This document shows, piece by piece, positions 30,278-40,146 of a DNA stretch of 64,000 nt; position 1 is the first letter of the stretch, and each line of letters opens with the position of its first letter. This stretch comes from Maniola hyperantus (Eukaryota; Arthropoda; Insecta; Lepidoptera; Nymphalidae). Where the stretch lies: contig NC_048557.2 of NCBI RefSeq assembly GCF_902806685.2, positions 1,178,001 through 1,242,000 on the forward strand. The letters run 5' to 3'. Below the pieces are notes generated by a model. It did no database searches. It saw nothing but the letters and a program-made list of their open reading frames with translations, and was not told the origin of the DNA. The translations under genes were made by a program, and so were the position numbers.

Positions 30278-30477
30278 CTAGAACCTGGCGCGGATGTAGA
30301 CGGCGGCGACGTCGTGGTTGGCGTAGCCGAGGCGCTTGGCGTGCTTGAAGATCTCGTTGGTGGTGGCGGTGAGCGGCAGCGACTGCTCCAGCGTGTCGCC
30401 CAGCCCCAGCGCCAGCTTCAGGTCCTTCTGCATGTGCGTCAGCGGCTGGTGCGTGGAGTACGACGACTCGATCATTG
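30278..30477 (-). CDS. Glyr1: GLYR1/N-PAC, last exon
   Basis: The acceptor is attggtttccag and entry is in phase 1 from the exon ending at 30923. It encodes 65 residues plus TAG. Residues THMQKDLKLALGLGDTLEQS, then LPLTATTNEIFKHAKRLGY and HDVAAVYIRARF, match the C-terminal helical domain of vertebrate GLYR1 as I remember it (IQKDLRLAIALGD, PMAAAANEVYKRAK, DMSAVYRAYIH). This domain forms the tetramer interface of beta-hydroxyacid-dehydrogenase-like proteins. A possible minus-strand polyadenylation signal lies at 29974-29979. Confidence 0.9.
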
Positions 30478-30922
30478 CTGGAAACCAATACCAATCCATC
30501 AACATGACGTTGAGGGATATCTGACAGAAGCGAAGGCGTACTCTATCTCCCTCACTCATAAGGGCAACAGACGGAAACGTTTAAGTGCGGAAACCAGCCC
30601 AGAGCGAAGAAGAAGAAGAAGAAGGGCAAATGAGAGAGCGAGAAAATGCTTTACCTCTATCTACCCCCGTGGCATTATAGAGCATGTCTGCAATACACAT
30701 ACGAGTATGAACAGAAAAGAACGAAGGGGGTCTTTGTTAGCCTCAATGGTGAGTACCTTCTGTGCTACATGCTCTCCTGGTACTTCATTCATGAAGCTAC
30801 CATTCGTGTCACGTTAGAGCGCCTGCGCTGTTGTACTTGCGCAGTGGGTGATATGTGGAGCATCCTCAATGACCAGAAGAGGTGAAGGAAACTATGAGAG
30901 TGAGGGAATAGAGTCAACTCAC

Positions 30923-31102
30923 CTCGTCCCTTCAGTATGAGGTGTGGCGACGCGAGCGGCGTCAACGCCAGCACGTCCAACAGGTCGGCCTGGCTCAAGC
31001 CGGCGCGGTCGGCCAACGCCAGCCCCTCAGCCAACGCCGCTAGAGACACGCCGCCCACCACTTGCAATACGGAGTTCATTTTTGACGCGTTACCGATTTC
31101 AC
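30923..31102 (-). CDS. Glyr1: GLYR1/N-PAC, penultimate exon
   Basis: This 180-bp exon (acceptor aatgtttacag, donor CGAG|GTGAGT, phase 1 in and out) encodes GEIGNASKMNSVLQVVGGVS and then LAALAEGLALADRAGLSQAD, followed by LLDVLALTPLASPHLILKGR. It corresponds to the start of the all-alpha dimerisation domain. The position that holds the catalytic Lys in active beta-hydroxyacid dehydrogenases (ten residues in from the first Gly) is Asn here. Mammalian N-PAC has Met there, so this is likewise consistent with loss of enzyme activity. An almost identical second copy lies at 32179-32358. Confidence 0.9.
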
Positions 31103-31379
31103 CTGTAAACATTTAACAATCTTGTTGCCAGTTCTGTATAGTAAAAATGCTTACTGCTCTTTCCTATATGGGAAGAAAAACCTTATAGGCGTACAAAATG
31201 ACTTCTCACGCGCCATTTTAACTCTATGAGTCAACTGTCATGTCAAAAATGTGGTTTACCTGTAAAATAAATACTCAAATCGTATTTCATACGAAAGGAT
31301 CATGAAGCTACAACTCTACAAGCCTCTCCTGTAATTATAGTAGATAATCTATGAGCCTTCCCGAAGTCACTTACAACGT

Positions 31380-32035
31380 ACAAAATAGATGTCGCCACAG
31401 GTATCTTCAAAATCAATTTTTGTATTACAAAAAAGGGCAATACGCGCAATTTATAACTTAAGACCACGCGATTCCCTTCGAGAGAAATTTAAGGAAATAG
31501 ATATCCTTACTGTAGCCTCTCAATATATTTATAATAACATAATTTTTGTAAGACAAAATATTCTTAGTTACAAGAAAATTGGTGATCTACACAATAGGCT
31601 AACTAGAAACAGAGACAAACTTGCAGCTCCTGCCTTCCGCCTCAGGAAAGTCCAAAAGTCATTTGTGGGTATGGGTATTACCTTTTATAATAAAATCCCG
31701 CAAACTATTTTGGACTTACCTTTGCACAAGTTTAAAAAATCTATTAAAAATATGCTCCTGAAAAAAGCATATTACACAATTGAAGATTATCTAAATGATA
31801 AAAGAGCGTGGATTTGACCTGCAGCTCGTTCCGGCGACGCACAAGACTGCAAATACTATTTTATACATGGCATAATCTTGTACCTATATCAAATATTTGA
31901 AAAGAGCAACCGCCGAGTTTCTTGCTGGTTCTTCTCGGTAGGAAAGGCATTCCGAACCAGTGGTAGATGCATCCGACTATTCGAAAGTACTTTTAAAAGT
32001 TTATTCGAATTAAAAAAAAAAAGAGTTTTTATTTA
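31380..32035 (+). pseudogene. 5'-truncated jockey/CR1-like LINE, 3' end
   Basis: The open frame 31389-31817 encodes the C-terminal region after the reverse transcriptase (VLQKRAIRAIYNLRPRDSLR, GITFYNKIPQTILDLPLHKF, YYTIEDYLNDKRAW), typical of insect non-LTR elements. A 3' UTR follows (ccgaaccagtggtagatgc ... ttcgaatt) with a poly(A) at about 32013-32022. The reverse transcriptase core is absent. It lies antisense to GLYR1, in the intron just upstream of the penultimate exon, and is followed by the sequence gap. Confidence 0.8.
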
Positions 32036-32053
32036 TTTATTTTATTTTATCTG

Positions 32054-32153
32054 NNNNNNNNNNNNNNNNNNNNNNNNNNNNNNNNNNNNNNNNNNNNNNN
32101 NNNNNNNNNNNNNNNNNNNNNNNNNNNNNNNNNNNNNNNNNNNNNNNNNNNNN
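32054..32153. other. Assembly gap, exactly 100 N
   Basis: A gap of round length normally marks scaffolding with unknown distance. The sequence after it repeats the sequence at 30893-31293. Confidence 0.98.
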
Positions 32154-32551
32154 AGAGTGAGGAATAGAGTCAACTCACCTCGTCCCTTCAGTATGAGGTG
32201 TGGCGACGCGAGCGGCGTCAACGCCAGCACGTCCAACAGGTCGGCCTGGCTCAAGCCGGCGCGGTCGGCCAACGCCAGCCCCTCAGCCAACGCCGCTAGA
32301 GACACGCCGCCCACCACTTGCAATACGGAGTTCATTTTTGACGCGTTGCCGATTTCACCTGTAAACATTTAACAATCTTGTTGCCAGTTCTGTATAGTAA
32401 AAATGCTTACTGCTCTTTCCTATATGGGAAGAAAAACCTTATAGGCGTACAAAATGACTTCTCACGCGCCATTTTAACTCTATGAGTCAACTGTCATGTC
32501 AAAAATGTGGTTTATCTGTAAAATAAATACTCAAATCGTATTTCATACGAA
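32154..32551. repeat. Second copy of the GLYR1 exon region (likely unmerged allele)
   Basis: About 400 bp is almost identical to 30893-31293, with differences such as gaggga/gagga, gttacc/gttgcc and tttacc/tttatc. The copies diverge after tttcatacgaa. The first continues toward the LINE and the second does not. Confidence 0.9.
32179..32358 (-). CDS. Glyr1: GLYR1 penultimate exon, duplicate copy
   Basis: It has the same 180-bp length, splice sites and protein as 30923-31102. The single coding difference seen (GGTAAC/GGCAAC, Gly-Asn) is synonymous. Two consecutive copies in one mRNA would remain in frame (phase 1 to 1), but repeating this helix is unlikely in the fold. I favour an allelic copy placed in tandem by assembly. 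Confidence 0.8.
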
Positions 32552-32631
32552 ATCTGAATCGCGCAAACGAAGTTTTTACTACGGAGCATATTACAAGCTC
32601 CAAGGAGGTAAAAGACCTTATTTCACTGTCA

Positions 32632-32690
32632 TCATGATCAACCCATCGCCGGCTCACTACAGAGCACAGATCTCCTCACAGAGGGATTTC
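32632..32690 (-). mobile_element. SINE B tail fragment
   Basis: It reads catgatcaacccatcgccgg up to cagatctcctcaca, then stops. Confidence 0.65.
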
Positions 32691-32785
32691 ATTATAGTAA
32701 GGTGCAATTAGTATAATGACATAACTGAACAAAAACATGCACTGTAACATGCGCATTTGGTTATCTCAGATACCAAACGTGATTG

Positions 32786-32938
32786 TATAGTACGCGACAG
32801 GTCGAGATGGTAATCAGGTACGAGGCGGGGGGACGCACGCACACCCGCACGTTACCGCGCTATCCCGCATCGGGTTAGCGTGGGGGCTGTGCGGGGTGTC
32901 CCCACTTCAACTGCCATTTTGACCTGTCGCGTACTATA
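32786..32938. mobile_element. MITE E copy
   Basis: Clean ends: tatagtacgcgacaggtcga and gacctgtcgcgtactata. The core of about 110 bp contains inverted gcgggg/ccccgc segments. It lies in a GLYR1 intron. Confidence 0.88.
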
Positions 32939-33048
32939 GGTCTTGTATCTTGTAAGGCACATCAATGGACAAGCAAAATAATAATAAAAGTAAACGAAAA
33001 GTGAAATAATAAACAACAGTGAGTGGGAATGGAGACGAGCACTACTAC

Positions 33049-33172
33049 CTAGGTAGAAGGAGTTTTTGCTCATCGCCTTGAAGCACGACTGGCAGTCGTC
33101 GAACAGCGTGCGGTCGCCCGCCGCTAGGATTATGAGGGTGCCTTCCTCCGCTTGCGTCTTCGAGCCTTGGAT
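33049..33172 (-). CDS. Glyr1: GLYR1/N-PAC, internal exon
   Basis: This 124-bp exon (acceptor tcgtattccag, donor CTAG|GTAGTA, phase 0 in, 1 out) encodes IQGSKTQAEEGTLIILAAGD, RTLFDDCQSCFKAM and SKNSFYLG. It matches GLYR1 [20 protein letters not shown] in the last part of the Rossmann domain. The usual substrate-contact Ser-Gly is Gln-Gly here, again unlike active dehydrogenases. Confidence 0.92.
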
Positions 33173-33382
33173 CTGGAATACGACATAAATGAGTTATGTC
33201 CGGTTTCAGAACTTGCCAGTTATGTTCTCATTAGATATTGATTCAATAAAGTTATGTACCTATAGGATGATTATGAAACGGATAACCATTATTTTGTCGC
33301 TAGATGGGTCTGTTACAAGAAACGAGTTTGAACTGCATATTATTCTTTTATTTCGCCATCAACACTAGTTTTATTAATACAC

Positions 33383-33609
33383 TAGCTAATGCTCGCGACT
33401 TCGTGCGCGTGGACTACAAAATTTCAAAACCCTATTTCACCCCCTTAGGAGTTGAATTTTCAAAATCCTTTCTTAGCGGATGCCTACGTCATAATAGCTA
33501 TCTGCATGCCAAATTTCAGCCCGATCCGTCCAGTAGTTTGAGCTGTGCGTTGATAGGTCAGTCAGTCAGTCATTCAGTCAGTCAGTCAGTCACCTTTTCC
33601 TTTTATATT
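33383..33609 (-). mobile_element. Repeat A in a GLYR1 intron
   Basis: It runs from ctagctaatgctcgcgactt to (GTCA)n and caccttttccttttatat. One variant unit, attc, interrupts the GTCA run. Confidence 0.85.
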
Positions 33610-34188
33610 TAAAAAAATAATTAATAAATTAATTAATAATACATAATAGTATTTTTTTCTATGCTTAATAAGTGGCTAAACACTGTTTATGCAAAGTAAC
33701 GAACAACTTACTATTAAAACACTTTTTAATTTAAAAATACGCAACCAGGAACTACCTACTGACACATGAAACGTCAAATAACTTTATGGAATCGATAAAA
33801 CGGCGCACATTAGCCAGTTAAGTTTAAACGGAGTTTATCTTGCATGCGTTGTTCAGAAACGCACTGTCTCGAGTTATCGGACCAATAACGCTATTGAATA
33901 GATAAACCGTAGTTAAAAGTACCTCAGAAACCGGGTATTAGAGAGAGGAAGTACCAACTAGCTTTTCCTTCAAAGGTATAGTTTGGGGCTGTTCGAGAAG
34001 CAGTTATAAGCAAATTCTTTAGAAGCCAGCAACACATGATTTTTTTTAATTTGTAGACTAAAGCTTGGCTGCAAGTTACAATCCAGACCAGACCCAAGAA
34101 TTTTGGACGGTGGTTAAAAAAACTGGCAGCAGGAGCAGTTGATACAATTACTAAGGTTGTCTACAAGTAAGGAAGGAGCAGTTCTTAC
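33610..34188. other. GLYR1 intron, no shared repeat
   Basis: No exon signal on either strand and no match to other parts of the window. Confidence 0.4.
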
Positions 34189-34332
34189 CTGTGCTTCAAG
34201 ATATCGGCCGCCCTTCCCGCTGATCGCTTCGACGATGTCGTGTGACGTGTCGGCGTCTATTGACGTCATCTCCACGTAGCCCTTGCCTTCCAACGACGGG
34301 CAGTGCAGCACGCCGCAGTTTCCGAACACCAT
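34189..34332 (-). CDS. Glyr1: GLYR1/N-PAC, internal exon
   Basis: This 144-bp exon (acceptor taacttgtag, donor CACAG|GTAAGA, phase 0 in and out) encodes MVFGNCGVLHCPSLEGKGYV, EMTSIDADTSHDIVEAISGK and GGRYLEAQ. It matches the GLYR1 region VLGPSGVLQG ... DMSTVDADT ... GGRFLEAP of the Rossmann fold. The DADT turn is conserved. Confidence 0.93.
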
Positions 34333-34411
34333 CTACAAGTTACAAAGTTTTGCTTCGTTAGGAACCTGATGGGAAATAAATAGTCCACGCGGACGAAGTC
34401 GCGGAAGTCTA

Positions 34412-35185
34412 ATTTTTTTGTTGTTGTATATATTACTTCAATTTTTATGACCTCAACAGAAATTTACAAGTAGGTGTTGGTGCCTTTGCCAAGTCAAATG
34501 CAAGTAAAGTAAAGTACCGCATTGGTCGCAAAAAAGTAAAAGGCCTTTAATTTAGAGTTCTGGTGGTAGTTTTTGTTAGGGTGCCAAAAGTTAACCAATA
34601 TAAATCAGATTATAGAGTTAAAATTTTACAAAAGGTGAATCCAAAAAACTGATTTATGCAGATAAGATTTTGTTCATTATTTTAAACGCAATTGCTAAAA
34701 CGTTTAATAAAGAAACCTTTAGCTAAGGAAACCAGCTTTAAAAATGGTTGCAAATTTTTTATTTGGTGGAATTCTGACGTAGTCATTTTCATACATCAGA
34801 GGAGTTATTTGTATGAAAAACCACCAAAAATGGCGCGTACAAGAATTCAAGTACGGATTTATAAACCTTATAATAAACTACTCCTTTACCGTTGTCATGC
34901 TACATAAATCGTTGAAAGATTATGTCGTTCTGATTAAATTGTTTCAGCTTTTACACTAACTGCAATTTCATTAGTTCATTTTTACATAAAGGTGAAGGTC
35001 GAACGCGACGCATTACATGTAGAACAATTCATATCTATTCCACGGCGTCGCAAAGGTCACAGTTGAAAGGTTTGTGTTGTGTCATGATGTGACCTCCGCC
35101 CTTCGCTGCCGGCGCTATGCGAAAAAGCACGATAAGAAAACTTATTACAAAGCTTAAGGTTTATGTATACCTACCATAAACTAAC
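34412..35185. other. GLYR1 intron, mostly unique
   Basis: A 25-bp stub of the repeat A/I tail (gtccacgcggacgaagtcgc) lies just before, at 34384-34404. A 71-codon plus-strand open frame at 34692-34907 has no domain and is read as chance. Confidence 0.4.
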
Positions 35186-35187
35186 TA

Positions 35188-35492
35188 TAATGCGTACAAA
35201 ATGAGTTTTCGTGCGCCATTTTAATTTTATGTGTCAGCTGTCATGTCAAAAGTACGATTTCAGTCCTGTAGGTCGATTTCGTAAAACCTGCATGATTGAT
35301 GCAGCATTATTACAATCTAATTGTTGTGATTGGCTGAATTTGTACGATCCTTGTTGCAACAATGCATTATAGCCAATAGTGAGCGAGCGTGAACCAATCA
35401 GAGGTGATTGTGATCCTGATATTGTATCTGTCATTCTACCATAATCGAGCAACTAACTGATTTTAAAGTTGAACTCATTTTGTACGGACTAT
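35188..35492. mobile_element. Repeat N (MITE-like) carrying an inverted repeat M
   Basis: The ends are gcgtacaaaatgagttttcg and, inverted, actcattttgtacggac. The inner part (35262-35455) matches repeat M in reverse (gattggctgaatttgtacga, gccaatagtgagcgagcgtg), so M appears nested in N. The N left end also matches the sequence beside both GLYR1 exon copies (31190 and 32447). Confidence 0.6.
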
Positions 35493-35557
35493 ATTGATCT
35501 TAACCGTATGTCACAGTACATAGGGCTGAGTTTTGATGGCCCAAATTAATGATCATC

Positions 35558-35772
35558 GTCATCATGATCAACCCATTGCCAGCCCATTACTGAGCACGGA
35601 TCTCCTCTCAGAATGAGATGGGGCTATAATCTGCCACGCTGCAGCTGGCCCAGTGCAGATTGGAATTATGGAGAACTCTCAAACATGCAGGTTTCCTCTG
35701 ATATTTTCCTTCACCGTCAAAGCAAGTACCTAATATTTAATTAATTAAAACGCACATACCTTCGAAATATTA
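35558..35772 (-). mobile_element. SINE B, headless copy
   Basis: It runs from the (ATG)n tail to acgcacataccttcgaaata, and repeat G follows directly. Confidence 0.75.
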
Positions 35773-35773
35773 T

Positions 35774-35980
35774 ACAGGATGTAACCAGAATACTAGCAAA
35801 AACTTAGCGTTGTTGTTATACTACCTAAATACAATCCAATACCAATAACCATTTGCCTCATTTCGTAGTTTTAGTGATTTTGTATTTTTCAAGCTCGCAA
35901 TGTATAGCGTGCAAAATTCGAGTCAATGCCCCGCCTACGACGCGGCATTGAACGAACGTTGCATAACTAGTTATGCAACA
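35774..35980 (+). mobile_element. Repeat G, left part
   Basis: It starts acaggatgtaaccagaatac and contains caatgtatagcgtgcaaaat. The right end is lost. It stops about 20 bp before the donor of the GLYR1 exon at 36003. Confidence 0.7.
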
Positions 35981-36002
35981 TTCTGTACAGGTTTATGTTT
36001 AC

Positions 36003-36113
36003 CTCTTTCGCAGCCTGTGGGTCGGCCACGCAGGAGAACGTGATGTCCGCCTCCTCCACCACATCGCAGGGAGTCACTGCTATCGTAGCGCCAACCTTCT
36101 CGAACTCTTTACA
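36003..36113 (-). CDS. Glyr1: GLYR1/N-PAC, internal exon (most upstream found)
   Basis: This 111-bp exon (acceptor ccttgttacag, donor AAAGAG|GTAAAC, phase 0) encodes CKEFEKVGATIAVTPCDVVE and EADITFSCVADPQAAKE. It matches the GLYR1 segment CDLFIQEGARL ... CDITFACVSDPKAAKD in the NAD(P)-binding Rossmann domain. The exon before it, with the GLGLMG-type dinucleotide loop, and the PWWP and AT-hook exons were not found up to 64 kb. They lie beyond the window or in a very long intron. Confidence 0.93.
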
Positions 36114-36194
36114 CTGTAACAAGGAAACGAACAGAAATTAAACATGAGCCCGAGTGTAAATAAATATTTAAACCACATGTAGAGCATGTGCAAA

Positions 36195-36425
36195 TTATTT
36201 ATTCAGAATAGGTAACATGTTACGCTTACTGATGGTCAAAATTGTTAATTTGTAAGATATAGTGGTGATAATTAATTAGTTCCAAACGCGCCCAAGTCTG
36301 AGAAGAGCCCACAACAAAATCAGCCGGGTATTCTTTTTTTAGAACAGTCACAAACTGCTTTGTGATATTTAATGTCGGGTAGTTCACAGACTGTTCCGGT
36401 TCTACCATCAGATCAAATACCGTAT
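36195..36425 (-). mobile_element. Repeat Q copy
   Basis: It contains gttccaaacgcgcccaagtc and agcccacaacaaaatcagcc. The minus-strand frame has YPADFVVGSSQTWARLE, which reads as a decayed LINE 3' region. Confidence 0.55.
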
Positions 36426-36714
36426 TAATGCAGTGACATCAAAGCACTTGAAGCACACTCTGACGCTGCAAATGTTCATGGGCGGCGGTAATCACTTACC
36501 ATCAGGTGACCCGCCTGCTCGTTTGCTCGCTATTTTTATTAGAAAAAAAATCCTTCTATATCCAATTAGAATGAATTATTAGTCTTCTTTTCTTGTTTGG
36601 TGACTTTTTGCAGCGCCATTGATTTATTTTAGTGATTTTATTAGATTGAAAAAAAAAAAGTTGTGAAAATCACGCCATCTACACCCACTAACTAACACTG
36701 AACAGTTCACAAAT

Positions 36715-36965
36715 CCGCCGCTAGGTGGCGTAACTAGGTTTTATTGGCGAGTGCGGTGTGTCGAATCGATAGACGCGCGACGCCAACGATCGCCGGCACG
36801 GGGGCACACGGGGACGTCAACGACCCCACGCTCGCAATGGCTGCCGGCACACGCAACCGCCATTTTGATAACGGCTCTTTCCTCGTGCACACAGCCGCGC
36901 AATATTGAACACTGCTTGTTCCGTCGTTCATTTCGTGCCTACAATGTTTGGACACTGTGTCAAGT
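36715..36965. promoter_or_regulatory. GC-rich island, possible promoter
   Basis: This 250-bp stretch is markedly GC- and CpG-rich, with accgccattttga (YY1-like on minus) and cgatcgccggcacggggg. It matches no repeat in the window. It could be the promoter or 5' UTR of an unseen transcript, or an unrecognised GC-rich element. No start codon or splice site settles this. Confidence 0.25.
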
Positions 36966-37449
36966 CCACGCATTGTTGGAAAACGATCTCCTATCTGAGC
37001 TGGCTTTACTGTATGCAGTTGAGATAATTTTAGAAAACTACTTATGTTGAACACTGTACCTAGGTACCTACCTACTTAATTAGGTAATTAGGTGTTTTTA
37101 CATTTGTAATATTTTAATCAATCCACTCCACTTATTGTTGTCTAACTGCTATTTTAAGCTACTGTAGACTGTAGAGCAGAGTCATTGTTTTCTACAAAAA
37201 TATGTTTACTTATACCTACTTAACATGAGCAAAAATGTTTTAATGTTTTTTTATTAGGTACTGGTTTTTCACCAATCCTGCTGTAGCGTGACTAGCATGT
37301 AGAGTCTGTAACGTCAGTCAGTAGAGCCGTTCATTTAGCGATGTAGAAAAGATAAGTTATTGAGAAAACTATCAGATTTCTAACATGCACCGTTGGATGT
37401 TAGAACTGAGAAAGGAATGGATGATACCTACTCCCGTTTTTAATCATTA

Positions 37450-37545
37450 ACCGACTTCAAAAAAAGGAGGAGGTTCTCAATTCGTCGGAATCTTTTTTTT
37501 TTTTATTTTTTTTTTTTTTTATTTTTTATGTATGTTCTTTTAGTT
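37450..37545 (+). mobile_element. Repeat K end with poly(T)
   Basis: It reads accgacttcaaaaaaaggag, then gttctcaattcgtcggaatc and a T-rich run. Confidence 0.45.
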
Positions 37546-37645
37546 ACATCTTTATTTATAGGTCTATCTCGCAACTCCGAGGTAGCCTACTGCCTACTGC
37601 CTACTGACTACTCTACTCATTGTATTTTATTAGACAGTCAACGTC

Positions 37646-38117
37646 GTACAGTACGTGGCCAAAAGTGATAAACATCGAATATCTTTAGGAGACACACAGA
37701 TATGTCCCGATTTGCAACTAGCGTGGCCCCCTCAGTCTCTCTCGCTCAAGCAGATTTTCTTACTTGTGAAATGTCATTCCTTCTACACTTCACGTTGTTT
37801 GTCAAATACTCACGTACAAATACATTTTGACAAACAAAAAAAAGTGGCCACGGTCATAAGGACAAAGCATAATCATTTTGTCACGTTCTAACAAGAGCTT
37901 AAATGCATTTAGCTATCTCGCTCTAACAGTAAGTGTCACAATAGGGCTACTTCTAACAGTCCTTATTCTGAGAGGAGACAGCAGATTTGTAGAGCACTGT
38001 CTCGGTCGTTGAAACCGACAAAGCGTCATATGGATATGAGTGACAGAGATAACGCTCTACAAAGATGAAATGTCATTCTAAAGGCCCATGTTCATCACTT
38101 TCGGTCGCGTACTGTAC
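37646..38117. mobile_element. Long MITE F-type element (472 bp)
   Basis: Outer ends gtacagtacgtggccaaaag and its near inverse ttcggtcgcgtactgtac enclose a 250-bp unique part. A typical MITE F palindrome (gtagagcactgtctcggtcg, acagagataacgctctacaa) follows at 37988-38070. Confidence 0.75.
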
Positions 38118-38239
38118 GTACACGAAGACTTTATTTTCATAACGGAGACCTAGTTTATTTTATGATAGGTGACTTTTATTTTATCTTTTTAGATGGGCGG
38201 TCCGCGGTTGTTATTATTTACATCAATGTTATTCATCAT

Positions 38240-38300
38240 CGTCATCATCAACCAGTAGACGTCCACAGCTGGACATAGGTTTTTTATAGGGACTTCCACT
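38240..38300 (-). pseudogene. RTE 3' tail fragment
   Basis: catcatcatcaaccagtaga followed by cgtccacagctggacatagg is the inverse of the RTE 3' end with its (ATG)n tail. Confidence 0.6.
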
Positions 38301-38363
38301 AATTTTATTAATTCTTTTACCATTAGAGAGCTACTTAATCCAAAAGTTACATTATTTAGGTAC

Positions 38364-38575
38364 TAGCTGATGCCCGCGACTTCGTCCGCGTGGAATTAGG
38401 TTTTTAAAAATCCCAGGAATTCTTTAATTTTCCGGGATAAAAAGTAGCCTATGTCACTCTCCAGGCCTTTATCTATACCCATGCAAAAAATCACGACAAT
38501 CCGTTGCACCGTTGCGACGTGATTGAAGGACAAACCAACAAACAAACACACTTTCGCATTTATAATAAGGGTACT
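38364..38575 (-). mobile_element. Repeat I, full length
   Basis: It runs from ctagctgatgcccgcgactt to acactttcgcatttataata. Both ends are intact. Confidence 0.88.
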
Positions 38576-38690
38576 GATGTACATACAGGGTGTAACCAGT
38601 AACCAAATAGGTATTTCAAATTTCACCCAAGTAAAGCCAGGTGGATCGGCTATTCCTATCTATTCCTATAGATTTTATCCTACCTATTTC

Positions 38691-38875
38691 ATCATCATCA
38701 TCAACCAATAGACTTCCACAGGTCTCTTATAGGAACTTCCACACGCCACGGTCTTGCGCCGCCTGAATCCAGCGGTTCCCTGCGACTCGTCTGATGTCGC
38801 CCGTCCACCTAGTGGGGGGTCTTCCAACGCTGCGTCTTCCGGTGCGAGGTCGCCATTCCAGCACCTTATTACTAC
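38691..38875 (-). pseudogene. RTE 3' end fragment
   Basis: It carries the (ATG)n tail and the region for the C-terminal GRRSVGRPP-type and W.DDIRR-type coding sequence. Key piece: cgtccacctagtggggggtc. Confidence 0.7.
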
Positions 38876-39138
38876 CTTACTACCTATTTAGATTTTTAAA
38901 AATCTTAATGCAAAGATTTGCCAGACTAGTGAAGGTACTTACCTAAATATTTACTTTCGCATCAAACAATGGAGTCTATAAAGGCAGCCATTTAGAAGAA
39001 TCGCGAAACTGCGTCTGCCGTCAGCGAAGGTCAATGGCAAAGTTTGCATAAACCTTGTTGAATCGTGAACATCGTGAAACATGAAATATTTTGACGCAAC
39101 TTTGTTATCTTTGAACGTGATTTTTCCATTAATTTTAC

Positions 39139-39215
39139 GCTGTGATAGCCTAGTGGTTAAGACGTCCGTCTCCTATTCGGGAGGTTGGGTGTTTGATTCC
39201 AGGCACGCTTAATTC
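39139..39215 (+). mobile_element. SINE B head only
   Basis: It contains gctgtgatagcctagtggtt and a degenerate B box gtttgattccaggc. The body is absent. It is not a functional tRNA gene, because the same sequence heads all SINE B copies. Confidence 0.7.
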
Positions 39216-40144
39216 TAATCAAGAGAACAAATTCAAGAATCGACGGCATACTCGCTGAGAAAATTTTTCTTGATTTTTTTCCATTCAAAACTTTAGGTAC
39301 CTACCGATTATTATCTACAGAATCAGAAAAGTGCGAAATTTCTACCAAAACCGGGGAGGGACAATTTCCCCATTTTGAAATGGAAAGAACGTCAATAAAA
39401 AGAGATTAGAGTAACCAATCCTCTAACTTCATACCGGATGCTGCACGTTGTACCATACAGATTTATGAACTGTCACCTACTGCCTTACTACAACTGACTG
39501 TCAACTCGAAGCTCTCTGTCAAAAACCTACTACTAGTTTGTTGCTGGCTCCTCTCTGTATTCGATAGGTACTAGATATAGAGGACACCGAACCACTGGTA
39601 GATTATCTCGAAGATTCGAAAGAAATTCGTAAAAAGATGAAATCATTTCTATTCGCGATATAACCATAGAGCGTCGATAAATGTACAACGTGATTCGCAA
39701 TAATTGGCAAGTAGTGCCTATTGCAATGAATTACTGAATGGTGTCAATGAACAAGTCGCCCACAGCGCGTTACACATGCACAAATATTAGCTAACTTCAT
39801 ACTGTTAATGTTCATAGAACCTATTAGTACTATTTATTAGTACACCCCTTCCGCTTTCTTTAATATCCTCTACCCTAAGGTTGCTTGGAAGAGATCGCTA
39901 TTTTAGCGATAAGGCCGCCTATTGTACATGCTATCTTTGTTATATGTCTATTGATTTGGTTTTGGTGTACAATAAAGCATATTTTACTTTTACTTTACTT
40001 TACTTTACCTATAGGTACCCACAATTAGGTTATCTGGCTTTGATCATGTTTGTTTTAGGCCCATAGACCACCACCACACAGACGCCTAATAGCCGGACAC
40101 CTCCGATCGCCAAGCTTAGTTGCTTAGCATAAAAGTCGACAAAT
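39216..40144. other. Mostly unique intergenic DNA with one LINE scrap
   Basis: 39527-39650 resembles the 3' UTR of the jockey/CR1-like LINE (gttgctggctcctctctgta, ccgaaccactggtagattat). A tttacttttactttacttta run lies near 39990. No gene is seen. Confidence 0.45.
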
Positions 40145-40146
40145 AA

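Noticed and set aside
30245..30817. 190-codon plus-strand open frame across the GLYR1 last exon
   Set aside because: It is antisense to a confidently identified exon. GC-rich coding sequence often leaves the opposite frame open.
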